Of a DNA stretch of 61,895 bases, positions 9,040-16,147 are shown in pieces. Under the pieces are notes generated by a model, which saw only the letters and a list, made by a program, of their open reading frames with translations, made no database searches and was not told the DNA's origin. The translations under genes and the position numbers were made by a program. The stretch's first letter is position 1, and each line of letters opens with the position of its first letter. This DNA comes from Nanosynbacter sp. GTDB lineage: Bacteria; Patescibacteriota; Saccharimonadia; Saccharimonadales; Saccharimonadaceae. The stretch lies in the NCBI GenBank assembly GCA_015257485.1, contig JABZKC010000002.1:1-61895 (forward strand), read 5' to 3'.

Positions 9040-10728
9040 ATGAATATGCAAGGAAAAAACACCCAAAATACCACTGTCAAAGGTCGCATGATGGATTTTT
9101 CTCCTGTCCGCAAAACTGCTGGCACTATTTCTGTTGCCACGAATTCTGGGGCCACCAGCCTTAATGGTCGCAATTCCTCCGCCGGCGGTTCCGGCACCGG
9201 TAATCGTACTTCTACCTTCACTACCGCGAATTCCGCTATCGCTAGCCCCTCTCGCACTCGCACTCTCACTTCGGCTTACACTTATTCGCTTTCTGAACGT
9301 GAACTAGAACGTAAGAAGCAGGCAAAAAAAGAGCGTGAACGTCGTGAAGAAATTCAGCGCCAGATTGAACTCCAAAATCAAACCATGGACTATAATCGTC
9401 GCCGCATTGAGGCCGCGAAGCAGGAATTAGCTCGCTCCCAGGCCGAAGAATCTTTGCGTAATCGCGAGCTTAGATTACAACGTGAAATCGAAGAAAAACA
9501 GCAGGCTATTGCCAAAAAACAGGCTGAACAGGAAGCTCTTCTAAGACGCCAGGCTATTGAACGTGAAAATCAGGCTAAGCAAAGACGCTATGAATACGAA
9601 AAACAACGCGCCAAGGAAGAACTCGCCAAACGCAAAGTTGGTGAATTGCCACGTGCTACTGGTCGAATTCCGGTAGGCAGTGCTAGCTTGGCTCCGAGGA
9701 TGAAGCCTGCTCCTACCGCAATTTCAGTCGCTTCCGCCGCTTCCGCCGCTTCCACTGGGGCAACTGCCGCTTCCATTGGAGTAACTTTGGCTTCTAGTCG
9801 TGTGAATTCTCTTGCCGGCTCCGCTACTTCCGCCGCTTCCGCTGCCTCGAAATTCAAGGCCCCTTCACCAGTCTCTCGTATTCAAATCACTGCCAGCCCA
9901 AGTCGCACTCTTTTTGGCCGCATTCGTCCGGCTAAAAAAGTTGAGTCTGAGATAAACTCCGAAGCTCAACCGGTTCACCCAGTCAAAGCTCCAGTTCCAA
10001 CCACCCTTGTCTCCTCAAGTGTGCGTGATGCCTTGCAAAATTATGACAATTATGATGAAATAGAAGATCTCGAGGCTCTCTTTGATTCCGTCGATAGCGA
10101 CCAGCTCCATGGTGAAAAATCCGCCCCTACCTCTGGTAATCCATCGGCTACCATGTATTATCCGACCGCCAGCCGTTCGAATACTATTTCTACTCTGCCT
10201 AAAAATCAGGGAAGCATGCTCTCACCGGATTCTATTGATTCTGCCTTCGCTTTGGACGATCAGACTGAACGATCTGAGGCTATGGCTACGGTCGCTCCCG
10301 CTCGTTCACCTTATTCTTTCTCCGATAGCGAAAAACCAAAATCTTCTTCGCTTTACACCGAATCTGATATTGCTAATAACAATTCCAACTATGTCCTCGG
10401 TGGCCGCAGTCCATTCATCAATACTGATAAGGTGCAAAAGCGTCCACTCGCTAACGGACAAGAGAATTTCATCTCCTCTGATTTTACTTCCGAACTCCTT
10501 GGTCCGGGTTCTAAAATTAAGGATTACACTTTCGAAGAGGAAAATAATTCTCGTAAAACTATTTATGCAAAAAATAAATCTGAAAAGACCAAGGCCAAGC
10601 AACAGGCTGTTATTATCGACGATCCTTCCATGCGTAAGACCAATCTTTCACTAGTCTTTGCCCTTATCGCTATGAGTATCTTCGGTGCGCTAGTCGGCGC
10701 TATTGTCTATTTCGCCTTCTTCCAATAA
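9040..10728 (+). CDS. Coiled-coil protein with C-terminal membrane anchor
   Basis: 562 residues, not recognised. A Ser/Thr/Gly-rich N-terminus is followed by a long, highly charged coiled coil (about residues 85-205, rich in Arg, Glu, Lys and Gln). Ala/Ser tracts (about 225-270) and a disordered acidic region come next. One C-terminal helix (LSLVFALIAMSIFGALVGAI, about 533-558) ends near FFQ. The topology suggests a tail-anchored cytoplasmic scaffold. Codon use is of the core type (CGT, GCT, GCC). Confidence 0.75.
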   Translation: MNMQGKNTQNTTVKGRMMDFSPVRKTAGTISVATNSGATSLNGRNSSAGGSGTGNRTSTFTTANSAIASPSRTRTLTSAYTYSLSERELERKKQAKKERERREEIQRQIELQNQTMDYNRRRIEAAKQELARSQAEESLRNRELRLQREIEEKQQAIAKKQAEQEALLRRQAIERENQAKQRRYEYEKQRAKEELAKRKVGELPRATGRIPVGSASLAPRMKPAPTAISVASAASAASTGATAASIGVTLASSRVNSLAGSATSAASAASKFKAPSPVSRIQITASPSRTLFGRIRPAKKVESEINSEAQPVHPVKAPVPTTLVSSSVRDALQNYDNYDEIEDLEALFDSVDSDQLHGEKSAPTSGNPSATMYYPTASRSNTISTLPKNQGSMLSPDSIDSAFALDDQTERSEAMATVAPARSPYSFSDSEKPKSSSLYTESDIANNNSNYVLGGRSPFINTDKVQKRPLANGQENFISSDFTSELLGPGSKIKDYTFEEENNSRKTIYAKNKSEKTKAKQQAVIIDDPSMRKTNLSLVFALIAMSIFGALVGAIVYFAFFQ

Positions 10729-10825
10729 GATGTGAAGCTAAAACTTTTTGTAGTACGTAAGGTCAACTTCTGAATATTGTATTTGTGTAATTTGAGATAG
10801 TGTAATACATTCTATAATTATGTGT

Positions 10826-10831
10826 TATAAT
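10826..10831 (+). promoter_or_regulatory. Extended -10 promoter of the candidate small RNA
   Basis: TGtTATAAT gives an extended -10 element. Predicted transcription start is near 10838, with a terminator 33 bases further on. Confidence 0.5.
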
Positions 10832-10837
10832 AAAAAT

Positions 10838-10898
10838 ATCACATAGCCATCTGGTATGATGATATCTTGAGGCGCCTCCCAGAGGCGCCGATTGTTTT
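10838..10898 (+). ncRNA. Candidate two-hairpin small RNA
   Basis: A roughly 60-base transcription unit with its own extended -10 box. Hairpin 1 pairs ATATCACATAGCC (from about 10836) with GGTATGATGATAT, with one bulge on each side. Hairpin 2 is the GC-rich terminator at 10871-10889. No reading frame with a ribosome site is visible. The 3' end runs into the stop codon region of the opposing gene (10901), so it could act antisense to that mRNA. It could instead be a stable leftover 3' end of the upstream gene. Confidence 0.45.
10871..10897 (+). terminator. Intrinsic terminator
   Basis: GGCGCCTC/GAGGCGCC stem with a 3-base loop, followed by GATTGTTTTTATT on the plus strand. There is no U tract on the minus side, so it serves plus-strand transcription. 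Confidence 0.7.
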
Positions 10899-10900
10899 TA

Positions 10901-11401
10901 TTATTTAGTAATTATTCTAGATGAATTATCTAGCCGTTTTTGTAGAACTCTACGATAACCACTGTCAACATGATATGATGTAACCATGATACGCGAATCT
11001 TTATATCTATTACTCTTTTGATTTTTGAGAATTACCAAAAAGTCAAAATCTTTTAACCATAAATAAAGAGCCTCATCTTTCGGGCCAATATGCCAGAAAC
11101 ACGACACTTCTGGCTCTAAATAATGTGTTAATACCGGTAAAACCCAATTTAACCGCTCCGCTCTCTCAAAGTCAATAATTCTTTGACTACCATTTTCTCT
11201 GGTTACAAAATGTAAAAATCCTCTCTCATATTCGGTATAAAATTTATCTTTAGTCAAATCTATGCGAACGCTTTTGTTATCGATTACAATTCCGCTTAAG
11301 TCTAATAAATCGCGTATAAAAATTGCATGCAAATCTCTATAATTTTGCTCAACCGACAAACCGACAATTTCAAGCTTTTTTGGTAGCCAATCTGGTTGCA
11401 T
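10901..11401 (-). CDS. Possible BECR-fold nuclease partner of the DUF3800 gene
   Basis: 166 residues, not firmly recognised. The central block RAERLNWVLPVLTHY, the strand LYLWLKDFDFLVILK and the C-terminal MVTSYHVDSGYRR resemble the layout of phage Barnase-EndoU-Colicin-RelE-like (BECR) ribonucleases. There an Arg/Glu helix is followed by strands and a terminal TSY-type motif. This is an impression of pattern, not a proven match. The ATG overlaps the stop of the DUF3800 gene (TAATG), so translation is coupled. No membrane segment. Confidence 0.7.
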   Translation of the reverse strand: MQPDWLPKKLEIVGLSVEQNYRDLHAIFIRDLLDLSGIVIDNKSVRIDLTKDKFYTEYERGFLHFVTRENGSQRIIDFERAERLNWVLPVLTHYLEPEVSCFWHIGPKDEALYLWLKDFDFLVILKNQKSNRYKDSRIMVTSYHVDSGYRRVLQKRLDNSSRIITK

Positions 11402-12120
11402 TACTCCCTCGGTTCTATGTTATGCCACCTAAACAAATTAAATTTATCTATCCCGTAAGGTGTTTTATCAGTTAATTTTTGTCCAGATAATTCTTCCATA
11501 AGACCAATAACACTTCGTTTTGCTTGAACATTTGTATCTGGTTTATTATTAGCCGACGCAATAGCGCCAGTTAAAAAATCCGCCATCTGAATCATAATGC
11601 TTTCATCAGAGCGAATCGGCTGGCAGGTAAATTCATTTTGCGTAAAGTTACGAGTATGCTTAAGATACTCTGCAAGTTTTTTACTACGAGTGTCAGACCA
11701 AGCATCTTTGTAATCTAGAAAAATTCTAAAAATTTTTCTTTCTTTTGTAGATAATTTTTCCACCACATTTTTCAGCATCATGTATTGTGCTTTGTAATAA
11801 AACTCATCCTCAGTTTGTTTATGTAGATCATGATTTAACCCCTCAGTTGGGATGATAATGGCGCGATAGTTCACGCCCTCTTCGCTAAAAAATGCACGTA
11901 CAAGATCAAGATAATATTGTTCTTTGGCGCCAGATATTTTTGTCCACTTTGTTTCCCAATGCCTAGGAATACCATGTTTTTCCCGAAGTAATTTTATTTT
12001 ATCGGTAAAATTACGAACTTCATCTACACTACACCAAATAGCACCGATAATCATAAAATCACTAGACTTACCTAGGTGTGAAGACTCGTCTGAGTAGATA
12101 CGAAATTCGTCAATATTCAT
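11401..12120 (-). CDS. DUF3800 domain protein
   Basis: 239 residues matching the DUF3800 family, which is often found in phage and defence contexts and thought to have an RNase H-like fold. Visible signatures are the N-terminal FRIYSDESS, the middle acidic motif FRIFLDYKD and the late MIQMADFLTGAIA. I choose ATG 12120 over an upstream ATG at 12156 because TATAAT lies six bases before it, giving a leaderless mRNA. It overlaps the downstream nuclease-like gene by one base. Confidence 0.88.
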   Translation of the reverse strand: MNIDEFRIYSDESSHLGKSSDFMIIGAIWCSVDEVRNFTDKIKLLREKHGIPRHWETKWTKISGAKEQYYLDLVRAFFSEEGVNYRAIIIPTEGLNHDLHKQTEDEFYYKAQYMMLKNVVEKLSTKERKIFRIFLDYKDAWSDTRSKKLAEYLKHTRNFTQNEFTCQPIRSDESIMIQMADFLTGAIASANNKPDTNVQAKRSVIGLMEELSGQKLTDKTPYGIDKFNLFRWHNIEPRE

Positions 12121-12126
12121 GAGACT

Positions 12127-12132
12127 ATTATA
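12127..12132 (-). promoter_or_regulatory. -10 box for the DUF3800 pair, leaderless type
   Basis: TATAAT on the minus strand ends six bases before ATG 12120. It lies inside the longer open frame and therefore argues for the shorter protein. Confidence 0.6.
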
Positions 12133-12264
12133 CCATTTGGCAAGAGGATCATCCATGGTCCGTAATAGCTCGGTTCAGCTAAACAATTAAGAATGACTCC
12201 TATTCAAATGTTGCAAAGCTGCTGACCCCTCTAGGTTCTACTCTAAAAAGTGTGCCTTTTGTGG

Positions 12265-12270
12265 TATAAT
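12265..12270 (+). promoter_or_regulatory. -10 box of the folded leader RNA
   Basis: TATAAT whose predicted start, seven bases downstream (12277), is the first paired base of the closing stem of the RNA. No clear -35 box is seen. Confidence 0.55.
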
Positions 12271-12276
12271 TAAAAT

Positions 12277-12428
12277 GTCTTAAGTTAGCAATAAAGTCGT
12301 AGCAAACTATCGTGAAAATGATGGTTATGCACCCCCAGCTAGGGCATTGCTCTTTGGTTGGGTGCACCAAGCACTCGCTACGACAAAAGCAACTTAAGAC
12401 ACTGCTAGAGCAGTGTCCTTTTGGTTTT
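12277..12428 (+). ncRNA. Structured RNA: three-way-junction leader or small RNA
   Basis: The RNA folds as nested stems. P1 pairs GTCTTAAGTT (12277-12286) with AACTTAAGAC (12391-12400), extended by GC pairs past one bulge. P2 pairs GTCGTAGC (12296-12303) with GCTACGAC (12377-12384). Inside is a junction with P3 (ACTATC/GATGGT, 12306-12325) and P4 (TGCACCC 12328-12334 with GGGTGCA 12360-12366) capped by a small hairpin. A terminator follows. I do not recognise a known riboswitch, SRP, RNase P or tmRNA motif. A stem-bubble-stem outline similar to 6S RNA is an alternative. It lies 5' of the G5 protein operon. Confidence 0.65.
12398..12428 (+). terminator. Terminator/attenuator with a duplicated 3' arm
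   Basis: GACACTGCT (12398-12406) pairs perfectly with AGCAGTGTC (12409-12417), then CCTTTTGGTTTT. The 3' arm GCAGTGTCC recurs at 12439-12447, so the 5' arm has two possible partners. The first three bases are also the last three of stem P1, so the structures compete. Confidence 0.6.
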
Positions 12429-12467
12429 AAAGGGCAGGGCAGTGTCCGAAAGTTGCAGAAAGGCATT

Positions 12468-13427
12468 ATGTCCACCAAAAAGAGTAGCGAAAAAACTAAC
12501 AAAAGCAAGAAAACTGCACTAAAGCAGAAAGATAGTAGCATTGTAAAAAGCACAAAAAACGCTCTCTCTAACAAACGCATGCTTCTGATAATTGCGGTAG
12601 CCATATCCGTCGTTATAATTATCGGGTTAGTTATTATTTTATCTATCAATGGTTCTAAAGAAAGTAGCCCTGTAAATTCTGAAGAGGCAAGTAAAGATGA
12701 TACATTGGGTTATCGCATAAAAATCGATGGCATCGACGAGAGCTCGGTCGAAACCACTGAAGAAGATGGAGTAATAGTTCATCGTGCCAAAAGAAACCTA
12801 GAATGTGTTTTTGATGACAATTATTCAGTTAATAGCAATGGTTATCTAATTAAATCCGATGGTAGTTACGTAAAAAGCGGCGGTTCTTATTACAATGACT
12901 ACGATGATTATGGCATGATAACTTGCAATTTTGAAGTGAGTGGCACTTACAATGAGGACGGTGGTTATAATTTTAGTAGTAAAAAGTTTGGTGGTACAAT
13001 TAGGCTTAATAAAGAAAATGGGCACTTTACGCTGAAGGCTACTAGGGCCATATTCGCCGACGGCGATTGGGGATATGATTATACATTTGATAATGGGCCA
13101 GCATATAATATCACCTCTGTCATCATAACGGATCCTGAGCATGAAATAGTGGAAAAGTATGAATTAACCTTAAATTATTCATTAAACAACAGCCAAAAGT
13201 CATTCATTTCTTCTTGGCTTGATAAAATAAAATCTGGCAAATCCAGCAAATCTAGTTCTTCCAGTAGCAGTTCATCCAGTTCTTCTAGTAGTTCAAGTAC
13301 TGATTGGAAAGCATATTGTCGAGATGTTTTTCCTGGCAACGATGCCTATAATACTGCCGCGAGAGAAAGCTGCGCTAAAAGCGCGCAAGCCACATACGAT
13401 TTAGTGAACGGAAAATATAACAAATAA
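12468..13427 (+). CDS. Membrane-anchored protein with Ser-rich linker
   Basis: 319 residues, not recognised. A basic Ser/Lys-rich cytoplasmic start precedes one membrane helix (MLLIIAVAISVVIIIGLVII, about 38-60). An extracellular Tyr/Gly/Asp-rich domain and a pure Ser tract near residues 260-278 follow. A short Cys-containing tail (YCRDVFPG, ESCAKSA) ends the protein. Start chosen at 12468 after AGAAAGG; the frame is open further upstream, but that part is the structured RNA. Rich in ATA, AGT and AAT codons compared with core genes. First gene of a three-gene unit. Confidence 0.75.
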   Translation: MSTKKSSEKTNKSKKTALKQKDSSIVKSTKNALSNKRMLLIIAVAISVVIIIGLVIILSINGSKESSPVNSEEASKDDTLGYRIKIDGIDESSVETTEEDGVIVHRAKRNLECVFDDNYSVNSNGYLIKSDGSYVKSGGSYYNDYDDYGMITCNFEVSGTYNEDGGYNFSSKKFGGTIRLNKENGHFTLKATRAIFADGDWGYDYTFDNGPAYNITSVIITDPEHEIVEKYELTLNYSLNNSQKSFISSWLDKIKSGKSSKSSSSSSSSSSSSSSSSTDWKAYCRDVFPGNDAYNTAARESCAKSAQATYDLVNGKYNK

Positions 13428-13435
13428 GGACGACC

Positions 13436-14170
13436 ATGAGCAAACCGAACAAGAAGAACCCATCTGGATTAAAACAAAGGGATAATTCAATTGGGCTAGC
13501 ATTTTTCTGTTTATTATCATTAACTATTATTTCGTTAGTTCTCTCTAGTTATTGCCTCATTAAAATGCAAAGGTTTGGGAGTATATTACAAAATCAACTG
13601 ACTAATAATGATGGAACTAGTACTCCATCTACAACCAATACTGTCGAGAAAGTTCCTAATTTTACTATTCGGGAGGGTATATTAGTGTCGATTTCTAGCG
13701 CGATGCTCGAAGACTATCCTGGCGAATGCGCAAATAAAAATAATGCAGATAAACTTGCACTCTTAACGCTAGACATCAATATTACGAACAATAGCCAAAA
13801 GAATTTTGAGTTTATTGGTGGATTTAACGACAAATGGGAATTAATATCTGGCTATGACGTGGTTGATTCGTATGCCAATCTAGTACTTCAAGGTGGCTAT
13901 TGCAATCTGGTATCTTGGCAGGATGTATTTCATAGACATTTTATAAGCGCTATGCTGGGTGGTTTATCACTCACGCCAACCACATTAAATGGCGGTGCAT
14001 TTTTGCTAAGTGGTGGCTCTATGGCTACAAAACTATATTTTGGAGTAAATAGAGACATAAACATAGATAATTTGTCTTTAAGGTATAGTGAGGGCAACAA
14101 TACTGTCAGTATTCCGTTTCATATATCACTTGAAACATCGCCATATTATAGATCAACTCACAAGGAGTAA
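13436..14170 (+). CDS. Membrane-anchored protein, possible Ig-like ectodomain
   Basis: 244 residues, not recognised. One membrane helix near residues 19-42 (FFCLLSLTIISLVLSSYCLI) is followed by a Thr/Ser linker. The ectodomain, with segments such as LALLTLDINITNNSQKNFEF, is reminiscent of DUF4352/telokin-like beta sandwiches; that resemblance is weak. It begins eight bases after the upstream gene. Its last codons (AAG GAG TAA) supply the Shine-Dalgarno sequence for the next gene. Confidence 0.72.
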   Translation: MSKPNKKNPSGLKQRDNSIGLAFFCLLSLTIISLVLSSYCLIKMQRFGSILQNQLTNNDGTSTPSTTNTVEKVPNFTIREGILVSISSAMLEDYPGECANKNNADKLALLTLDINITNNSQKNFEFIGGFNDKWELISGYDVVDSYANLVLQGGYCNLVSWQDVFHRHFISAMLGGLSLTPTTLNGGAFLLSGGSMATKLYFGVNRDINIDNLSLRYSEGNNTVSIPFHISLETSPYYRSTHKE

Positions 14171-14174
14171 AAAA

Positions 14175-15239
14175 ATGAAAGCCTTTCTATTATCAATACT
14201 AGTAAAAATTAAAACCATGAGTGTAGCCGCTAAAGTTATTACGTCTGTAGCGACTGTAATTATTGTAGGTGGTGGCACGACTGCCATTATTATTACTAAT
14301 GACCCAGAAGTTAGAGAGGGTATTGGGCAATTCGTGCGGCAAGAGACTGAGCAAGAAATAATGGGAACCGAAGAAATACCTTTTGAGCAAAAAGAAGAAC
14401 AAGATGAGAATAAATACGAAGGCGAAACGGAAACAAGACAAGAGGGCGTAGCTGGCGAAAAGGTCGTTAAGTATAAGATTATTTTTAATAAAGATGGTAA
14501 TAAAATTTTTAGAGAGAAAATTAGCGAAGAAATCGTCAAAGAACCTATAGATAAGATTATTGTCATTGGCACAAAAAAGAAAGACAATAATACTAGTAAT
14601 AGCAAGAATACAACATCATCTGGAGCAAACGGAAATAATAATGATATTCCTTGGGACTTTGGAAAGGAACAGGCATATTACAGAACCCAATTAGGTCTAT
14701 GTCCAAGCAAACAAGGAACATACAATGGCGACTATGAACGAGGGCGAGATTTAGCCTTAGCAGTTGGTTATTATTTTGATAGAGGAAATACATGGCAAGA
14801 ATATGTATCTTGGGTATGGCAAGAATACAGGCTAAATAACAAAGTAGCGGATAATGTTTATGGAATTAGCAATAAAACTATCCACACGCCACACATCTGG
14901 ACAACAGACCCAGAAACTGGGACCATTATTTATGGCAACGCGGTCAATATCGGCTGGCTCCAAAGTCTAGGACTCCAAAGTTTAGTCAAGAGCATAAGCA
15001 AAGATAAAATAAACATCAACTACTATATGCTATACGATACCTTAACGGCGGTCTGGGATGCCCGCGGCGTATATTATAACGAACCTTATGCTAAATCGGA
15101 CTTAACATCTGCAGAACGGCAAAGTCTTGATAGTATAGCGAACCAAATGACAGCATATATTAGAAAATTGGATTCTGACTTTGAAAAGAAATGTCCTGGC
15201 GAAAACGGAAAAGTATTATACGATACAACAGCACGATAA
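14175..15239 (+). CDS. G5-domain membrane-anchored surface protein
   Basis: 354 residues. One membrane helix near the N-terminus (about 16-36, VAAKVITSVATVIIVGG) precedes an acidic linker. A G5-type domain follows (about 90-130: GVAGEKVVKYKIIFNKDG to KIIVIGTKK); G5 domains typically sit in wall-associated proteins and bind sugars or metals. An Asn/Ser linker leads to an unrecognised 160-residue domain rich in Trp and Tyr (DRGNTWQEYVSWVWQEYRL). Probably the effector of the operon at the cell wall. AAGGAG for the ATG lies inside the previous stop region. Confidence 0.82.
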   Translation: MKAFLLSILVKIKTMSVAAKVITSVATVIIVGGGTTAIIITNDPEVREGIGQFVRQETEQEIMGTEEIPFEQKEEQDENKYEGETETRQEGVAGEKVVKYKIIFNKDGNKIFREKISEEIVKEPIDKIIVIGTKKKDNNTSNSKNTTSSGANGNNNDIPWDFGKEQAYYRTQLGLCPSKQGTYNGDYERGRDLALAVGYYFDRGNTWQEYVSWVWQEYRLNNKVADNVYGISNKTIHTPHIWTTDPETGTIIYGNAVNIGWLQSLGLQSLVKSISKDKININYYMLYDTLTAVWDARGVYYNEPYAKSDLTSAERQSLDSIANQMTAYIRKLDSDFEKKCPGENGKVLYDTTAR

Positions 15240-15273
15240 CTCGGTTATGGGCTAAACTCTAGATAGGTTATAT

Positions 15274-15429
15274 TTATCCTATATATCCGACTGGCGCATC
15301 TTCTTCATCTATAAGCCCTAACTCGATTTGTTGGCAAATATCGCACTTATAATCTTTGCCTTCTGGTAACAAAGCACCACAAGACAAGCATATTTTACGC
15401 ATATTACATGGGTTGTTATAATCATTCAT
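15274..15429 (-). CDS. Mini zinc-ribbon protein
   Basis: 51 residues with two CxxC knuckles (CLSCG and CDICQ) separated by about 14 residues, plus an acidic tail: a stand-alone zinc ribbon. TATAAT at 15439-15444 lies nine bases before the ATG, consistent with the local short-leader promoters. A second in-frame ATG gives 42 residues. Function unknown. It faces the G5 operon tail to tail. Confidence 0.6.
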   Translation of the reverse strand: MNDYNNPCNMRKICLSCGALLPEGKDYKCDICQQIELGLIDEEDAPVGYIG

Positions 15430-15438
15430 CTTATCTTA

Positions 15439-15444
15439 ATTATA
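15439..15444 (-). promoter_or_regulatory. -10 box of the mini zinc-ribbon gene
   Basis: TATAAT on the minus strand, nine bases before ATG 15429. Confidence 0.45.
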
Positions 15445-15686
15445 CTTTTTTCTTATTTTGTAACGCCTTTCCCTATAAAATAGGTGTGCCTTTTATGAAA
15501 ACTTGAGTTCGGTAAATATCTAATATGGTGACCTCGATATATAAATAGGGGTCGATTAGTTTTAAGGTTCTGTCCGCTTTTTGCTAAAAATAAGGGTTAT
15601 TTGATGCCAATTTTGACACCAATGCACCTAAATTAACTTAAATTAGCAAAAATACAGAAAAACAAACTCACAAAATAATATCATAA
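15445..15686. other. Non-coding stretch with short repeats
   Basis: No convincing gene. It contains a 6-bp GC hairpin (GACCTC/GGGGTC near 15530-15555) and two similar direct repeats, TTGATGCCAAT (15601) and TTGACACCAAT (15613), in a 12-base period. These could be protein-binding half-sites or the remains of a recombination site, but nothing confirms either. Confidence 0.3.
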
Positions 15687-15710
15687 CAAAAAACCGCCAA
15701 ATTTTAGGCG
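15687..15710 (-). terminator. Minus-strand terminator
   Basis: CGCC-8-base loop-GGCG followed by GTTTTTTG on the minus strand, past the tandem repeats behind the tRNA pair. Confidence 0.55.
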
Positions 15711-15737
15711 ATTTCCAACATTTTACGGAATGAAATT

Positions 15738-15904
15738 GGCGCGAGTAACTTTGCTTCGCAAATTTTCTCGTATGGGCGGTCATAAAAATAAGAGCATAAA
15801 TACTCTTTCTTTTTATTACCTGGCGTAAGTAATCCCACTACGTGATCTTTCTCGTACAGGCGACCAAAAAATAAGAGCATAAATGCTCTTTCTTTTTACA
15901 ACCT
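15738..15904 (-). repeat. Tandem ~83-base repeat of tRNA 3' end plus terminator
   Basis: Two imperfect units (15738-15821 and 15822-15904) abut the 3' end of tRNA-Gly. Each has a GGCG-AGTAA edge that mirrors the tRNA 3' end (GGTGCGAGTGG), a TTCTCGTA block and an AAGAGCATAAAT-CTCTT hairpin. Together they read as three tRNA-Gly 3' termini with terminators, only one of which still has a tRNA body. They may be duplicated by slippage or be scars of integration. Confidence 0.6.
15865..15890 (-). terminator. Terminator of the tRNA-His/tRNA-Gly unit
   Basis: AAGAGCA/TGCTCTT stem followed on the minus strand by ATTTTTTGG. A second, slightly mismatched copy is at 15789-15806. Confidence 0.7.
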
Positions 15905-15978
15905 GGTGCGAGTGGAGAGAATCGAACTCTCATCCCAAGTTTGGAAAACTTGTATACTAACCGCTGTACTACACTCGC
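15904..15978 (-). tRNA. tRNA-Gly (anticodon UCC)
   Basis: Acceptor GCGAGTG/CACTCGC, anticodon stem CAAGT/ACTTG around loop TTTCCAA (anticodon TCC), T arm GAGAG-TTCGATT-CTCTC. CCA is encoded (15904-15906). It reads glycine GGA codons. It sits three bases after tRNA-His in one transcript. Confidence 0.93.
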
Positions 15979-15981
15979 TAA

Positions 15982-16059
15982 TGGGGTGGGTGATCGGAAT
16001 TGAACCGACGACCTTCTGGACCACAATCAGACGCTCTAACCAACTGAGCTACACCCACC
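15982..16059 (-). tRNA. tRNA-His (anticodon GUG)
   Basis: The acceptor GTGGGTG/CACCCAC carries the extra 5' G typical of tRNA-His (G-1 opposite C73). The anticodon loop is TTGTGGT (GTG), the T loop is TTCAATT, and CCA is encoded. One A-C mismatch closes the anticodon stem. First gene of the two-tRNA unit. Confidence 0.93.
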
Positions 16060-16091
16060 AAATTTTCAAAAATGCGCTATACGCTTCCTAA

Positions 16092-16120
16092 ATTGTAGCA
16101 AACTCAACTAGTTTTTTCAA
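16092..16120 (-). promoter_or_regulatory. tRNA promoter
   Basis: Minus strand TTGAAA (16115-16120), a 17-base spacer, TACAAT (16092-16097) with an upstream TG. The predicted start is about 26 bases before tRNA-His. Confidence 0.65.
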
Positions 16121-16147
16121 TTATAGATTATTAATTTTCCCCAAGAA

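Noticed and set aside
12312..12467. N-terminal extension of the 12468 protein
   Set aside because: The bases form paired stems of the leader RNA and there is no ribosome site at the upstream ATG.
13240..13302. Microsatellite-type repeat
   Set aside because: The run encodes a Ser tract using mixed TCT, TCC, AGT and AGC codons, so selection is on the protein linker.
15601..15623. Recombinase attachment core from two TTGA-CCAAT repeats
   Set aside because: Only two short imperfect copies and no integrase gene nearby; kept as a note in the non-coding stretch.
15838..16091. Short open frames across the tRNA genes
   Set aside because: They are antisense or sense readings of tRNA-His and tRNA-Gly, whose cloverleaves are complete.
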